A stretch of 64,000 nucleotides of DNA, from assembly GCA_035944555.1 (NCBI GenBank), contig DASZAY010000024.1, positions 124,001 through 188,000 of the forward strand, read 5' to 3'. The translations under genes and the position numbers were made by a program. Each line of letters begins with the position of its first letter. Within the stretch, counting starts at the first letter, position 1. The notes under the pieces were generated by a model that worked only from the letters and a program-made list of their open reading frames with translations, was not told the DNA's origin and ran no database searches. This stretch comes from CADCWK01 sp035944555. GTDB lineage: Bacteria > Chloroflexota > Chloroflexia > Thermomicrobiales > UBA6265. Positions 43,386 to 51,548 of the stretch are shown here, in pieces.

Positions 43386-43505
43386 TCACCACGCCAGGTT
43401 CGACACCAGCGCGTTGTTGTCCATCAAGAGGAACAGCGCCTCGAACTCACCCATCGCCGACAGCGCCACCGCACCGCCACTGCGGACGGCCCTTAGTCGC
43501 CACAT
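43386..43505 (-). CDS. Possible 39-residue peptide or gene remnant
   Basis: A 40-codon frame encodes MWRLRAVRSGGAVALSAMGE then FEALFLLMDNNALVSNLAW. It has a purine-rich AGGGGGAA directly before the ATG and a hairpin just after the stop. Upstream on the same strand a 65-codon frame (43531-43728) contains the similar-sounding VEGRNALFFSVLRAPERPVA. The arrangement suggests either small peptides or a decayed, lineage-specific repeat. I do not recognise a family. Confidence 0.35.
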   Translation of the reverse strand: MWRLRAVRSGGAVALSAMGEFEALFLLMDNNALVSNLAW

Positions 43506-44118
43506 TTCCCCCTTGGCGACCGTCCCTCAATCACCTCCCCCTAGGCGATCTCCTGCCCGTCACGCTCTCCACCTCGCTGCCACACCAGCTCCCTCTGCGA
43601 CATGGCGCGCCCAATCTTTCTCGAGCCCGCGCCACCGGTCGCTCCGGCGCCCTCAGCACCGAGAAGAACAGCGCGTTGCGCCCCTCCACTGGCAGCCGCG
43701 CGAACGCTTCCGTCCCTATCTCCGCCACATCGAGGCGATATCGTACCCAGTCACGGGGCGCTTCCAGGAACGTCAGTCGGCCAGGCGATCAACGGACAGG
43801 TCATGCCGGAACAACTGATCTCCAACCGGGGCCGAAGCGACCGGGACAGCACGCAGGCGCAGGGCGCTCGGTCTCAAGGACTGGGCTCCTGAGTCGGCTA
43901 TCTCCAATCAGCGCCTGACCTCCGTAGCGACCATGGAACTCCTCCTTTCCGTAGATGTTCACGACCACAGCAGGTCCGTGGCACACAATTTGGTAAACAC
44001 CATCTAATAATCTGATTGTTGTCCAGTCCAAAGCCTGGTGACGCGATTCATTCGCATGCACCTGGTTCCCTCGGGCACGGACTTCGCGTCTAGCCGTTCT
44101 CACAAGGAGTACTTTCCG
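43506..44118. other. Intergenic region with degraded coding-like sequence
   Basis: About 600 bases without a supported gene. The minus strand 43531-43780 has protein-like stretches in shifting frames (DWVRYRLDVAEIGTEAFARL), suggesting a decayed gene. The segment 43950-44030 is AT-rich and probably contains the promoter of the operon starting at 44119. Confidence 0.4.
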
Positions 44119-44799
44119 ATGACGAGCACCACGTCTCAGCAGGACCAGTCCAGCGCCGATCTTGGAGCAGCTGCCGCAGAGGCCGGACAGCAACTACAGC
44201 ATCAGGTTACCGGTGTTGCCGACCAGGTGCGTCAGCAGGCCTCGGACCAGTTGATGACTCAGAAGGAGCGGCTGGTCGATACGCTGGATACGGTTGCCTT
44301 GTTGCTACGCCAGTCGGGTGAGCATGCCCAGCTTCAGGACAAGGCTCTCCTGGCGCAATATGTTGACAAGGCCTCTGGACAGATCGGTCAGTGGTCCGAG
44401 AAGCTGCGTGACCAGGATGCAACACAGCTCCTGGAAGAGACCAGCAATCTGGCCCGTCGGCAGCCGCTGTTGTTCGCCGGTGGCGCACTCGCCCTCGGAT
44501 TCCTTGGTGCGCGTTTCTTCCGCACGTCGGCACAGCCAGCACAGGAGACGCCGGCGCTGCCTGCGACGACGGAAGCCAGCTCTGGCGAGGCAAGCGGTAA
44601 TTCAGCAGCGTCCGCGACCCAGACTTCCACGGCGTCCGGAACGAACTTCTCCTCGTATGACGCTCAGGCCCCGGAGGCTGGCAGTTCGCTCGGGGACGTT
44701 GGGCTGATGGACTCGGATCTCCTTGACCTCTCGACTGATTCTCTGGACCCGGCTGATGAGCGGACCCTTGACGAGCTGACCCGGCCGGAGCAGGCGTAA
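44119..44799 (+). CDS. Single-helix membrane protein with coiled-coil N-terminus
   Basis: The 226-residue protein has a Gln/Ala-rich helical N-terminus (QLQHQVTGVADQVRQQASDQ), one hydrophobic segment (QPLLFAGGALALGFLGARFF, about 115-135) and a Ser/Thr/Ala-rich acidic tail ending DELTRPEQA. The layout resembles DUF883/YtxH-type envelope stress proteins. AAGGAG nine bases before the ATG sets the start. It heads a three-gene operon: its TAA overlaps the next ATG. Confidence 0.75.
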   Translation: MTSTTSQQDQSSADLGAAAAEAGQQLQHQVTGVADQVRQQASDQLMTQKERLVDTLDTVALLLRQSGEHAQLQDKALLAQYVDKASGQIGQWSEKLRDQDATQLLEETSNLARRQPLLFAGGALALGFLGARFFRTSAQPAQETPALPATTEASSGEASGNSAASATQTSTASGTNFSSYDAQAPEAGSSLGDVGLMDSDLLDLSTDSLDPADERTLDELTRPEQA

Positions 44800-45197
44800 T
44801 GACGGAGGGACGAGACGACCGGTCCCTTGGCGAACTCTTCGGCGATCTTGCTCGTGACCTGACGACACTCGTTCGTCAGGAGCTCCGGCAGGCTGGCACG
44901 GAGATGAGCCAGCGGGTTACCGGTGTCGGCAAAGACGTCGGCGTCCTGATTGCGGGCGCGGTTGTAGCTCATGCCGGGTTCCTCGCGATCGTGGCGGCCC
45001 TCATCCTTGGTCTTGGTGATCTTGGGCTCCCTTGGTGGCTGGCCGCTCTCATCGTCGGCGTCGTCCTGGCGTTGATTGGCTATGTCCTGGTTGGCCGTGG
45101 CCGAACGGCGATCAAACGAGCCGATGTCCTACCGCGGCAAACGATGGCCAATCTCAAGGAGGAGCAGGAATGGGCGAAAGACCAGATCCATCGGTAA
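44799..45197 (+). CDS. Phage holin family / DUF1469-type membrane protein
   Basis: The 132-residue protein begins RSLGELFGDLARDLTTLVRQ, typical of the actinobacterial holin-X/DUF1469 family, followed by two membrane segments (VGVLIAGAVVAHAGFLAIVA and WWLAALIVGVVLALIGYVLV) and a charged tail. Despite the name, chromosomal members are general envelope proteins. Its start overlaps the upstream stop and its end overlaps the next gene, so all three are co-translated. Confidence 0.85.
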   Translation: MTEGRDDRSLGELFGDLARDLTTLVRQELRQAGTEMSQRVTGVGKDVGVLIAGAVVAHAGFLAIVAALILGLGDLGLPWWLAALIVGVVLALIGYVLVGRGRTAIKRADVLPRQTMANLKEEQEWAKDQIHR

Positions 45198-46462
45198 GGC
45201 CGGGTGTCGTGATTACGACGACAGCGCCCGCGGAAGACGAAGTGCAGCAAACCCGAGAGGACATCAGCGAGACGCTGGATGCCATTCAGGAGAAGCTCGC
45301 GCCAAGTCGACTGACCGACGACGCACGAGACGCAGCTGTCGAGACCGTTGACCATGTCGTCGCCGAAGCCAGAGCTACCGCTCAGGAGTGGAGCGAGATG
45401 GCCAGCGTGGCGGCCATGGAGGCTGTCGAGCACGCGCTGAAGAAGATCAGGGAGGCCTTCCCCGACCTCAGTCAGCAGGCTCAGCACACCGCCCGCGAGA
45501 CGGTGGATCATGCGATGGCGGAAGCCAGGTCCAGTGCGACAGAGGCGGTGGATCACGCCCTCGTCAAGGCACGCGAAGCGCTCCCGGATCTCACCGCGCA
45601 AGCACAGGAGGCGGCCCGTCAGGCGGTCGACCATGCGATTGCCGAGGCCCGGCTAGCGTTCCCCGACTTGACGCAACAGGCTCAGGAAGCAGCTCGAGAA
45701 GCTGTCGATCACGCGATTAGCGAAGCGAAGCAGGCGATTCGTGAACTGGGCGATCAGACACGCGCCGCAGTCCGCAACGCCACCATAGGAAAGGTTGAAC
45801 GCATGGCGACCACCACGAGCGAAACGTCGAAATCCTTCAGCTCCACGACGGTCCAGACCATCAAGCAGAACCCGGGACCTGCGGCATTGGCCGCTCTGGG
45901 GTTGGGCTGGCTGGTGATGAACGGTCGCAGTAGCGCGAAGAATCAGTCCAGCACCTCCGTCGCCTCCGGCACGTCGAACTCGGGCTCGCTCGGTGACGGG
46001 GTACAGAACAAGCTTGGTCAGGCTCAGGCCGCGAGCGGCGAAGCGGTCGACAAGGTGACGGATACGGTCGCTGATGCCTCCGGGAAGGTAACCGACGCGC
46101 TCGGCACCGCTTCGGACAAGATGACGAACTCCGCGACCGTAGCGGCTGGGCAGGTTCAGGAGACGGCTATCCAGGCTACCAACAAGGCCAAGCAGGTACC
46201 GACTCGCCTGCGCGAGTCGATTGCCAAGAACCCGATCCCGATGGGGCTCGTGGCAGCTGCTCTTGGTACTGCCGCGGCGTTCGCGGTACCGGAGACGCGT
46301 CGAGAGAACGCTCTGCTTGGCGAGACGCGCGACAACCTGGTCGGGCAGGCTCAGGCGACGGCCCAGACCACCATCGAGAAGGTGCAGCGGGTGGCCGAAG
46401 CCGTCGGCGACACGGTCGAGAAGGAAGCCAAGTACGAGGGACTGTCCGACGGGGACAAGTAG
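45170..46462 (+). CDS. DUF3618-like repeat protein with long coiled coils
   Basis: The 430-residue protein opens with a DUF3618-type segment (QQTREDISETLDAIQEKLAP). Four to six imperfect helical repeats follow (residues ~45-200), with signatures AVDHALVKAREALPDLTAQ, AVDHAIAEARLAFPDLTQQ and AVDHAISEAKQAIRELGDQ. Two hydrophobic segments come later (GPAALAALGLGWLVM near 240; NPIPMGLVAAALGTAAAFAV near 360), and amphipathic KVTDTVADASGKVTDALG-type repeats lie between them, reminiscent of apolipoprotein/LEA-like proteins. GGAGGAG upstream of the ATG at 45170 sets the start. It overlaps the holin-X gene by 28 bases. A scaffold at the membrane is plausible. Confidence 0.8.
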   Translation: MGERPDPSVRPGVVITTTAPAEDEVQQTREDISETLDAIQEKLAPSRLTDDARDAAVETVDHVVAEARATAQEWSEMASVAAMEAVEHALKKIREAFPDLSQQAQHTARETVDHAMAEARSSATEAVDHALVKAREALPDLTAQAQEAARQAVDHAIAEARLAFPDLTQQAQEAAREAVDHAISEAKQAIRELGDQTRAAVRNATIGKVERMATTTSETSKSFSSTTVQTIKQNPGPAALAALGLGWLVMNGRSSAKNQSSTSVASGTSNSGSLGDGVQNKLGQAQAASGEAVDKVTDTVADASGKVTDALGTASDKMTNSATVAAGQVQETAIQATNKAKQVPTRLRESIAKNPIPMGLVAAALGTAAAFAVPETRRENALLGETRDNLVGQAQATAQTTIEKVQRVAEAVGDTVEKEAKYEGLSDGDK

Positions 46463-46592
46463 CGCACAGTACACGGATTTCATCACGACGAGGCGCGAAG
46501 CCCGTCCGTCTGGAATGCGTGTCCTGGGTCGTATCTGATACCGGACCCCGGCCCGCCTTCGTTCTGGCGATAGGTGTACAACCGAAAAACCC
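46463..46592. other. Untranslated region after coiled-coil operon
   Basis: There is no gene here; it leads to a tandem pair of hairpins. Confidence 0.4.
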
Positions 46593-46620
46593 GAGCGTGC
46601 TGGGCATTTCCAGCACGCTC
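46593..46620 (+). terminator. Terminator hairpin 1 after coiled-coil operon
   Basis: Arms GAGCGTGCTGG and CCAGCACGCTC with a GCATTT loop. Confidence 0.75.
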
Positions 46621-46631
46621 GTCGGATAACG

Positions 46632-46667
46632 CGCCCTTACGCCTGGAGATCTCCGGGCGTAAGGGCG
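46632..46667 (+). terminator. Terminator hairpin 2 after coiled-coil operon
   Basis: Arms CGCCCTTACGCC and GGCGTAAGGGCG enclose a self-complementary loop (GGAGATCTCC); TTGTTAT follows. Together with the hairpin 11 bases upstream it makes a double terminator. Confidence 0.75.
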
Positions 46668-47280
46668 TTGTTATATCTCTGCGGGAAGAGGTCCGCGTAT
46701 CCTCCCGAGGCTCCTGACCAATCCGGCAAGCCAAAACGCCAGGCGTATCCTTATTGGGCATTCTGTCCTTCACCATGGACGCCATTCCCAACGTCCCGGA
46801 CCGCAATCTCATCTCGCGCATCTGTTACGACAGGCTGAAAGGTGGTCTTCACTGCCAGCACCACTGCCCACTCCCCCGCGTCCATCTCAGCCACTGCCAT
46901 AGCGGGATCCCCTCCGTCGCCACCATTCCGACGTACCATCTGGCCCGACCTGCTTCACCACCGACCGCAGATCCCGTCATCCAGCGCAGGAGCACCGGTT
47001 ACAGCCCCGCCCCGGGCGTTCCGTTCACACCATGACCGCCCGTGCCCGGAACCCTGCCGGCAACCTCACTACCAGAACGCGAACCTCTCGTGTGATCGCC
47101 GGGGAGCGGACCGCTACGCCACGTCCGTCCACCGCAACACCGGTCACGCCGCAGCCAACGACCTGCCCTGTCCGGACCCGATGATTCGATGATTGCCCTG
47201 GTGCTCACGGAGCCGAGAGTGCCCGCCGCGACCCGACCACTGATCGCCGCCAGACGCGCTGGGGCTTGGACCCGGTTGAC
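46668..47280. other. Intergenic region, no supported gene
   Basis: About 600 bases. A minus-strand frame at 46751-46939 (including GEWAVVLAVKTTFQPVVTDA) has only a weak start region and no recognisable family. Nothing else stands out. Confidence 0.4.
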
Positions 47281-47321
47281 ACAGGACGGCCCCGGCGAAC
47301 CAATCGCCGGGGCCGTCCTGT
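47281..47321 (-). terminator. Strong terminator of copper storage operon
   Basis: A perfect 18-bp stem (ACAGGACGGCCCCGGCGA with its complement) has a five-base loop and lies 34 bases downstream of the Csp stop on the minus strand. Confidence 0.85.
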
Positions 47322-47354
47322 CAGGATTGTGATCGCGATCGGGAGTCGGTGACC

Positions 47355-47768
47355 TCAAGCGGCCAGCCCGGCGACCAGCGCGTGGCAGGCCTGCTCACAG
47401 GCGCGGCATGCCTCAGCGCAGACCTCGCAGTGCTTCATGCCGTGGCCGGCGTGCGACTCACACTCCCCGGCGCACCGGGCGCACGCATCGGCGCAGGCCT
47501 GGAGCGACGAGACGGCTCCCTGGATATCCAGCGCGGTCTGCCGGGTCACGGTCTGGCCCGTCTGGAGACACTGCGCCGCGCAATCCAGGTCCAGCCGGAT
47601 GCACGAGGCGAGATCTGGCTGCCCCTCGCCCATGCAGGCATCGGCGCAGGCGGTACAGGCCTGCGCGCAATCGAAGCAGGCATCGATGCAGGCAACCAAC
47701 AGGGCAGGGTCGGCCGCGACCTGGCCGGGGTAGGTCGACAGCATTCGCTCGGCGTAGGACATCGGCAA
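47355..47768 (-). CDS. Copper storage protein, Csp3-like four-helix bundle
   Basis: The 137-residue protein has 18 Cys spaced along amphipathic helices: CIDACFDCAQACTACADAC, CIRLDLDCAAQC, CADACARCAGEC and CEVCAEACRACEQAC. In the Csp family (DUF326-type) such Cys line the core of a four-helix bundle tetramer and bind many Cu(I) ions. There is no signal peptide, and the Cys number fits the cytosolic Csp3 type. GAGAGG upstream supports the start. It is the last gene of a minus-strand copper cluster behind a DUF305 gene. Confidence 0.88.
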   Translation of the reverse strand: MPMSYAERMLSTYPGQVAADPALLVACIDACFDCAQACTACADACMGEGQPDLASCIRLDLDCAAQCLQTGQTVTRQTALDIQGAVSSLQACADACARCAGECESHAGHGMKHCEVCAEACRACEQACHALVAGLAA

Positions 47769-47788
47769 CCTCTCTTCAGGAACAGGAG

Positions 47789-47820
47789 CGTCGTGCCGGG
47801 TCTACCTCACCGGCACGACG
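47789..47820 (-). terminator. Hairpin between DUF305 and Csp genes
   Basis: Arms CGTCGTGCCGG and CCGGCACGACG are perfect, with a ten-base loop. It may attenuate transcription into the Csp gene or stabilise its mRNA. Confidence 0.5.
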
Positions 47821-47849
47821 TGGTCAGGACGACCAGGAAGGCACACCCG

Positions 47850-48686
47850 TCAGGACGGGATCGTCTCGCGGATCCTTGTCATCTGGTCGATCTCGGCCTG
47901 CTGCCCATCGATCACTCGCTGGGCGAACGCGCGGATCTCGGGATGGATCGCGTCGGTCAGCGCCGGCCGAGAGGCAGCGATCGCGCTCTCGTGGTGCGGG
48001 ATGACCAGGTCGATGAAGACCCGGTCTGCGGCCCCGGGCGCCGCCCCGGCCGTCTGCGTGCAGAAGCTGGCAACCAGCGCGGAAGCGTCCATCTGATCCA
48101 TGTCCATCATCATCAGATCATGTGCCTCCGGCATCAGCGCGGCCATCGCCGGCATGATCGCGTCCATTGGCAGGGGATCCGGAGAGCCGTAGAACTGCTC
48201 CCGGTACCCCGTGAGCTCGGTCCGTTCGGCGGTCTGCGTCTCGATGATCGTCGTAGCGATCATCTGTAAATCCGGCACGGTCAGAGCGGGCAAGGCGGCC
48301 TGCGCCAGGGCCACGACGCTCTCGTGGTGCGGCAGCATCATGTCGATGTAGACGAGGTCGAAGTCGTAAGCGGTCGCGGCCAGGGTTGCCGGGGCGCCAT
48401 GGTCGCCGTGTGCCCCGTGCCCATCGACCGCCGGCATCGTGGCATGTTCGGCACCGGGCGTGGCCTCGTGCTCGCCGTGTCCGGCGGTCGGGGTCGCGGC
48501 AGCCGAGCAGGACGCGGGTGTCCCGGCGACGGGACTCGCATGCCGGGCGGTAACCGGTCCGTCGGGGCTCCATGCAGCGGTCAGCAGGCTGGCGAGCATC
48601 ACCAGCATCCCGGCGAGGAATGGCCAGCGTGACCGGATTGCCGTGGGCTGTCGGACTGGCGTGGGTACGTCGATGGTAGTGATCAT
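47850..48686 (-). CDS. Exported DUF305 protein, two domains, copper-associated
   Basis: The 278-residue protein has an N-terminal membrane or signal helix (WPFLAGMLVMLASLLTAAWS), a His/Gly-rich linker (TAGHGEHEATPGAEHATM), and two DUF305 (ferritin-like) halves each with a metal-type HH motif: MMLPHHESVVALAQ and LVIPHHESAIAASR. A Met-rich strip (LMMMDMDQMD) lies between. DUF305 proteins occur with copper resistance genes and probably bind copper outside the membrane. GGAGA upstream of the ATG sets the start. It precedes the Csp gene by 81 bases. Confidence 0.85.
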   Translation of the reverse strand: MITTIDVPTPVRQPTAIRSRWPFLAGMLVMLASLLTAAWSPDGPVTARHASPVAGTPASCSAAATPTAGHGEHEATPGAEHATMPAVDGHGAHGDHGAPATLAATAYDFDLVYIDMMLPHHESVVALAQAALPALTVPDLQMIATTIIETQTAERTELTGYREQFYGSPDPLPMDAIMPAMAALMPEAHDLMMMDMDQMDASALVASFCTQTAGAAPGAADRVFIDLVIPHHESAIAASRPALTDAIHPEIRAFAQRVIDGQQAEIDQMTRIRETIPS

Positions 48687-48797
48687 CCGGGAAATCTCCA
48701 GTCAACTCGACCGAATACGACCGCGGCATACCTCCAATGGTGTCCACGATCTCCGGGTCGGGTTCGGGTGGCAGGGACGGGACTGCATCCGGACGAC

Positions 48798-49238
48798 CTA
48801 CACCCGTAGCACCTGGAGGAGTGCCAGCATCAGTCGCGGCGGTCGCGTCGGCGGCGAGCGGAGGACATTGACCGCGTCGCCGACCCGCGTCGTGATGACA
48901 TCATCAGGACACATGCACGGCGCAACTACCCCGACATCGGGAGCAGGCACCGGAGCCGGAATGGACAATCGCGCCTCGCGCACTACCCTGCAGTCGACTA
49001 CTTCACCGGGCACCGTCCCATGCACCGACAGAACCGGCACGGGCTCCGGATCAGGAGATTCATGGGCGTGATGGCCATGTTCAATCGCGGCCTCGCCACC
49101 GTGCCAGGCGCCAGCAGGCGTTGCCATGAGCAGGTCGTGGCCGACAAGCAGGACAACGAGCAGCACCGCGACATGGAGTGAGCCAGTGCCCACTCCGCGT
49201 CGCGGCGCTTTCTGTACGATCCGTGTCGGTCCGGCCAC
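48798..49238 (-). CDS. Exported His-rich protein, copper cluster
   Basis: The 146-residue protein has a basic start, one hydrophobic segment (LHVAVLLVVLLVGHDLLMAT) and then a His/Glu-rich patch (GEAAIEHGHHAHESPDPEP) and Cys in VVAPCMCPDDVI. It is probably exported or anchored with a metal-binding tail. The GTG at 49238 has no strong ribosome binding site, and CsoR-like sequences begin eight bases upstream, so the true start may be inside. It is first in line with the DUF305 and Csp genes on the same strand. No family is recognised. Confidence 0.6.
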   Translation of the reverse strand: MAGPTRIVQKAPRRGVGTGSLHVAVLLVVLLVGHDLLMATPAGAWHGGEAAIEHGHHAHESPDPEPVPVLSVHGTVPGEVVDCRVVREARLSIPAPVPAPDVGVVAPCMCPDDVITTRVGDAVNVLRSPPTRPPRLMLALLQVLRV

Positions 49239-49245
49239 TCGTGAA

Positions 49246-49285
49246 ATACCCCCCGCCGGTATGCGCCAAGGTTACCGCAGGGGTA
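49246..49285 (-). promoter_or_regulatory. CsoR-like half-sites upstream of copper cluster
   Basis: Two imperfect copper-operator-like repeats stand close together: ATACC...GGTAT (49246-49262, containing a run of six C) and TACCGCAGGGGTA (49273-49285). On the minus strand TTGGCG and TATTTC, 15 bases apart, may form the promoter. The sites are weaker than the copA operator. Confidence 0.4.
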
Positions 49286-49323
49286 TAGCGATTGACAGGA
49301 TGACGATCAGGAACAGGTCGGAG

Positions 49324-49929
49324 CTACCGGCCGCCCATCATCCGCTTCATCGCCGTCGCGGCAATGCCACCAAGGACCGCCTTGACGATGGGGTTCCCCA
49401 TCAGGTCGCCGGCACCACTGCCACCCTGCTGGTTGCCGCCGGTCAGTCCGCCAAGCATCCCGCCCGCGCCACCGCCGCTGTTGCCACCAAGCAGCCCACC
49501 GAGGCCACCGCCACCAAGCAGACCGCCGAGGCCGCCACCGCCACCACCGGCCAGCCCACTGAGCATCCCGCTCAGCCCGTTGGGCTGGTTCTGCTGGGTC
49601 TGCGACGTCAGCCGGGCAAGGTCACCCGGGTCGTCGAACCGCATCCCCTGGCTGACCGGCAGCCCGGCCTGCTCGTTGTGCTGGGCGATCAGCTGGCCGA
49701 ACTGCTGGCGCTCCTCCGGCGACATCCGCTGGAAGGCCTCCATGGCCGCTTCCTGGTACTGATCGGGGCTCAACTGTCCGGCAATCCGGTCATAGTGCTG
49801 GAGCGCCTCGTCGCCGGAGATGTTGTCGTACGGTGATCCCTGGTCATAGCGGCTGACGAAGTCCTGGGCCTTGTTCCGACTGTCGTCATCGTCGCCGCCA
49901 AGCAAATTCTTGAGAAGTCCATCAACCAT
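49324..49929 (-). CDS. Gly-rich conserved-type protein of unknown function
   Basis: The 201-residue protein starts MVDGLLKNLLGGDDDDSRNK. It has a helical N-terminal half (ALQHYDRIAGQLSPDQYQEA, AFQRMSPEERQQFGQLI) and then a Gly/Leu-rich tract (GGLGGLLGGGGLGGLLGG) before a final helix (PIVKAVLGGIAATAMKRMMG). AAAGGG precedes the ATG. It is not an enzyme by any visible motif; the Gly-rich tract suggests a flexible or membrane-associated part. A longer frame upstream has no better start. Confidence 0.75.
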   Translation of the reverse strand: MVDGLLKNLLGGDDDDSRNKAQDFVSRYDQGSPYDNISGDEALQHYDRIAGQLSPDQYQEAAMEAFQRMSPEERQQFGQLIAQHNEQAGLPVSQGMRFDDPGDLARLTSQTQQNQPNGLSGMLSGLAGGGGGGLGGLLGGGGLGGLLGGNSGGGAGGMLGGLTGGNQQGGSGAGDLMGNPIVKAVLGGIAATAMKRMMGGR

Positions 49930-50122
49930 GATCGTTCCCTTTCTCGAGTCGTTGAGTCGTCGCGTCGTCGAGATATCACGTCCGCATACACCAGAGGATG
50001 CGGGGAGCGTGCCACGGACCAGCCGACCCACCTCCCAGCCGGGTCGGACACCGGAGCAGGTCGAGGGAATACCGCGGCGGTCGGCGGAACTGGTCGATCC
50101 AGCCTTGCCCGCCGGAACGGAA

Positions 50123-50749
50123 CTACGGGACTGGGGTAGCTGACGGGGTCGTGCCTGGCTCCCGCTGGTTGCCCGGGGCATTCGGGGTAGCGACGGTTGG
50201 CTCCGCCGGGGAGTTGGACCCGACCTCGATCACATAGGCTGTCACTCGGATCTGGTCGCCGCCGAGACCCAGCACGCCTGAGGTGTCGGGGGACAGCGTC
50301 ACCACACCGGTCACGGTTGATTCACCGACAGGCTGCAGCGCGATGACCAGCCCACCATCGATGTCCGGGCCGGCGATCTGGCCACAGGCGACAATCGTGC
50401 CGAACGCCTCCGGGGAAGCATGAACGGCGACCACGTTGCCACCGTTGGCGACATCGGACAGGGTGGCGTCGATGGTCGAGGAGACCAGCAGGACGGGGTT
50501 GCCGGTCGGCGAGCCCAGAAGCCCAGCGTCAGGCTGATCGGCACCGAACGGGGCCGTGTTGTCGAGCTGGTAGGCCGGCGGGGGAGCGGGATCCTTGCAG
50601 GTCCCCTGGTGGATCGCCACCGGATAGGTGCCCACCATTGACGGACCAGCCGCCGGGGTCGCGTCCTGTGCGATGCCATTTCCGCCAACCATCAGCGAGG
50701 CAGTCAGCAGGATCGCGGAAACCACCGGGCCGGTGCGCATCATGTTCAC
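50123..50749 (-). CDS. Secreted protein of unknown function
   Basis: The 208-residue protein has a signal peptide (GPVVSAILLTASLMVGGNGI, cleaved near AQDATPAAG), a beta-rich body with two Cys (HQGTCKDPAP and IVACGQIAG), and a disordered Pro/Thr tail (ATPNAPGNQREPGTTPSATP). The linker style matches other exported proteins in the window. AGGAG nine bases before the GTG at 50749 sets the start over the ATGs two to three codons later. No family is assigned. Confidence 0.72.
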   Translation of the reverse strand: MNMMRTGPVVSAILLTASLMVGGNGIAQDATPAAGPSMVGTYPVAIHQGTCKDPAPPPAYQLDNTAPFGADQPDAGLLGSPTGNPVLLVSSTIDATLSDVANGGNVVAVHASPEAFGTIVACGQIAGPDIDGGLVIALQPVGESTVTGVVTLSPDTSGVLGLGGDQIRVTAYVIEVGSNSPAEPTVATPNAPGNQREPGTTPSATPVP

Positions 50750-51044
50750 AGGTTCGGACTCCTTTTGGTCATTGCTGGCGGAATCCCGGATCGCGGAGAA
50801 GCCGAACGCGGCATGCGCGCCAGCACCCGGCCCGGCTCCCAACGGCGGCAAGAACCGCATGGCCGGCAGTGGCCCACCGGGAGGTCGCGCCATCCCGGCG
50901 ATGCATGTTCAGAGCCATCCCGCGACGGTTGATCGGGGGAATCATGGACAACCGGCACCGCCGGGACGCATGATCACCCTGGCACGCCACGGTAAGCCCC
51001 TGGAGGCCGGCAAACAACATCAGACCCGACCCCGAGGGCCCCGG

Positions 51045-51497
51045 ATGACGCACGAGATCGACGTTGCGAGTAGCACGGATCAGCGCCGACACATCATCGT
51101 CATCAACGATTCGGCCGAGATCCTGGCCCTGTTCACCGACTTGCTCAATGACGAGGGCTACCGGGTCACGACGGGCATCTTCTCGGGCGAGATTGGTCAG
51201 CTCAAGCAGCAGATCATGGATCTCAAGCCGGACCTGCTCATCCTCGACATGATCATCGGCCGGGAAGACAACGGCTGGCAGCTGGTCCAGCTCATGAAGA
51301 TGGACCCCAGATCCAATGGCATCCCGATGATCATCTGCACCGGGATGGCCCGCAGGGTGGAAGAGCTCGGGACCCACCTCAGCAGCATGAACATCGGCGT
51401 GATCCTCAAGCCGTTCGACATCCAGCGGCTGCTCGACATGATCAATATCGTCTGGGATGACGGCGTCTTCCCAGCCGTCCCGGCCACGTCATCCTGA
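51045..51497 (+). CDS. Single-domain response regulator
   Basis: The 150-residue protein is a receiver domain with no output domain. Key residues are the acidic pocket in IIVINDSAEILALF, the phospho-acceptor Asp in LLILDMIIGREDNGW, the Thr of IICTGMA and the Lys of ILKPFD. Such proteins act by protein contact or phosphorelay. GAGGG precedes the ATG. No kinase is adjacent; the multi-PAS kinase at 35414 is the only one in the window. Confidence 0.88.
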   Translation: MTHEIDVASSTDQRRHIIVINDSAEILALFTDLLNDEGYRVTTGIFSGEIGQLKQQIMDLKPDLLILDMIIGREDNGWQLVQLMKMDPRSNGIPMIICTGMARRVEELGTHLSSMNIGVILKPFDIQRLLDMINIVWDDGVFPAVPATSS

Positions 51498-51548
51498 GCG
51501 ACGCCTGATTCACCCCGGGGCTGGCCGGCGCCACGGGGTTCGGGACGT

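Noticed and set aside
46751..46939. 62-codon minus-strand frame in the gap before the Csp terminator
   Set aside because: Its ATG has no good ribosome binding site and no recognisable family; left as intergenic.
49480..49570. CCACCACCG-type repeats as a possible satellite or CRISPR
   Set aside because: They are simply Gly codon runs of the minus-strand Gly-rich protein.
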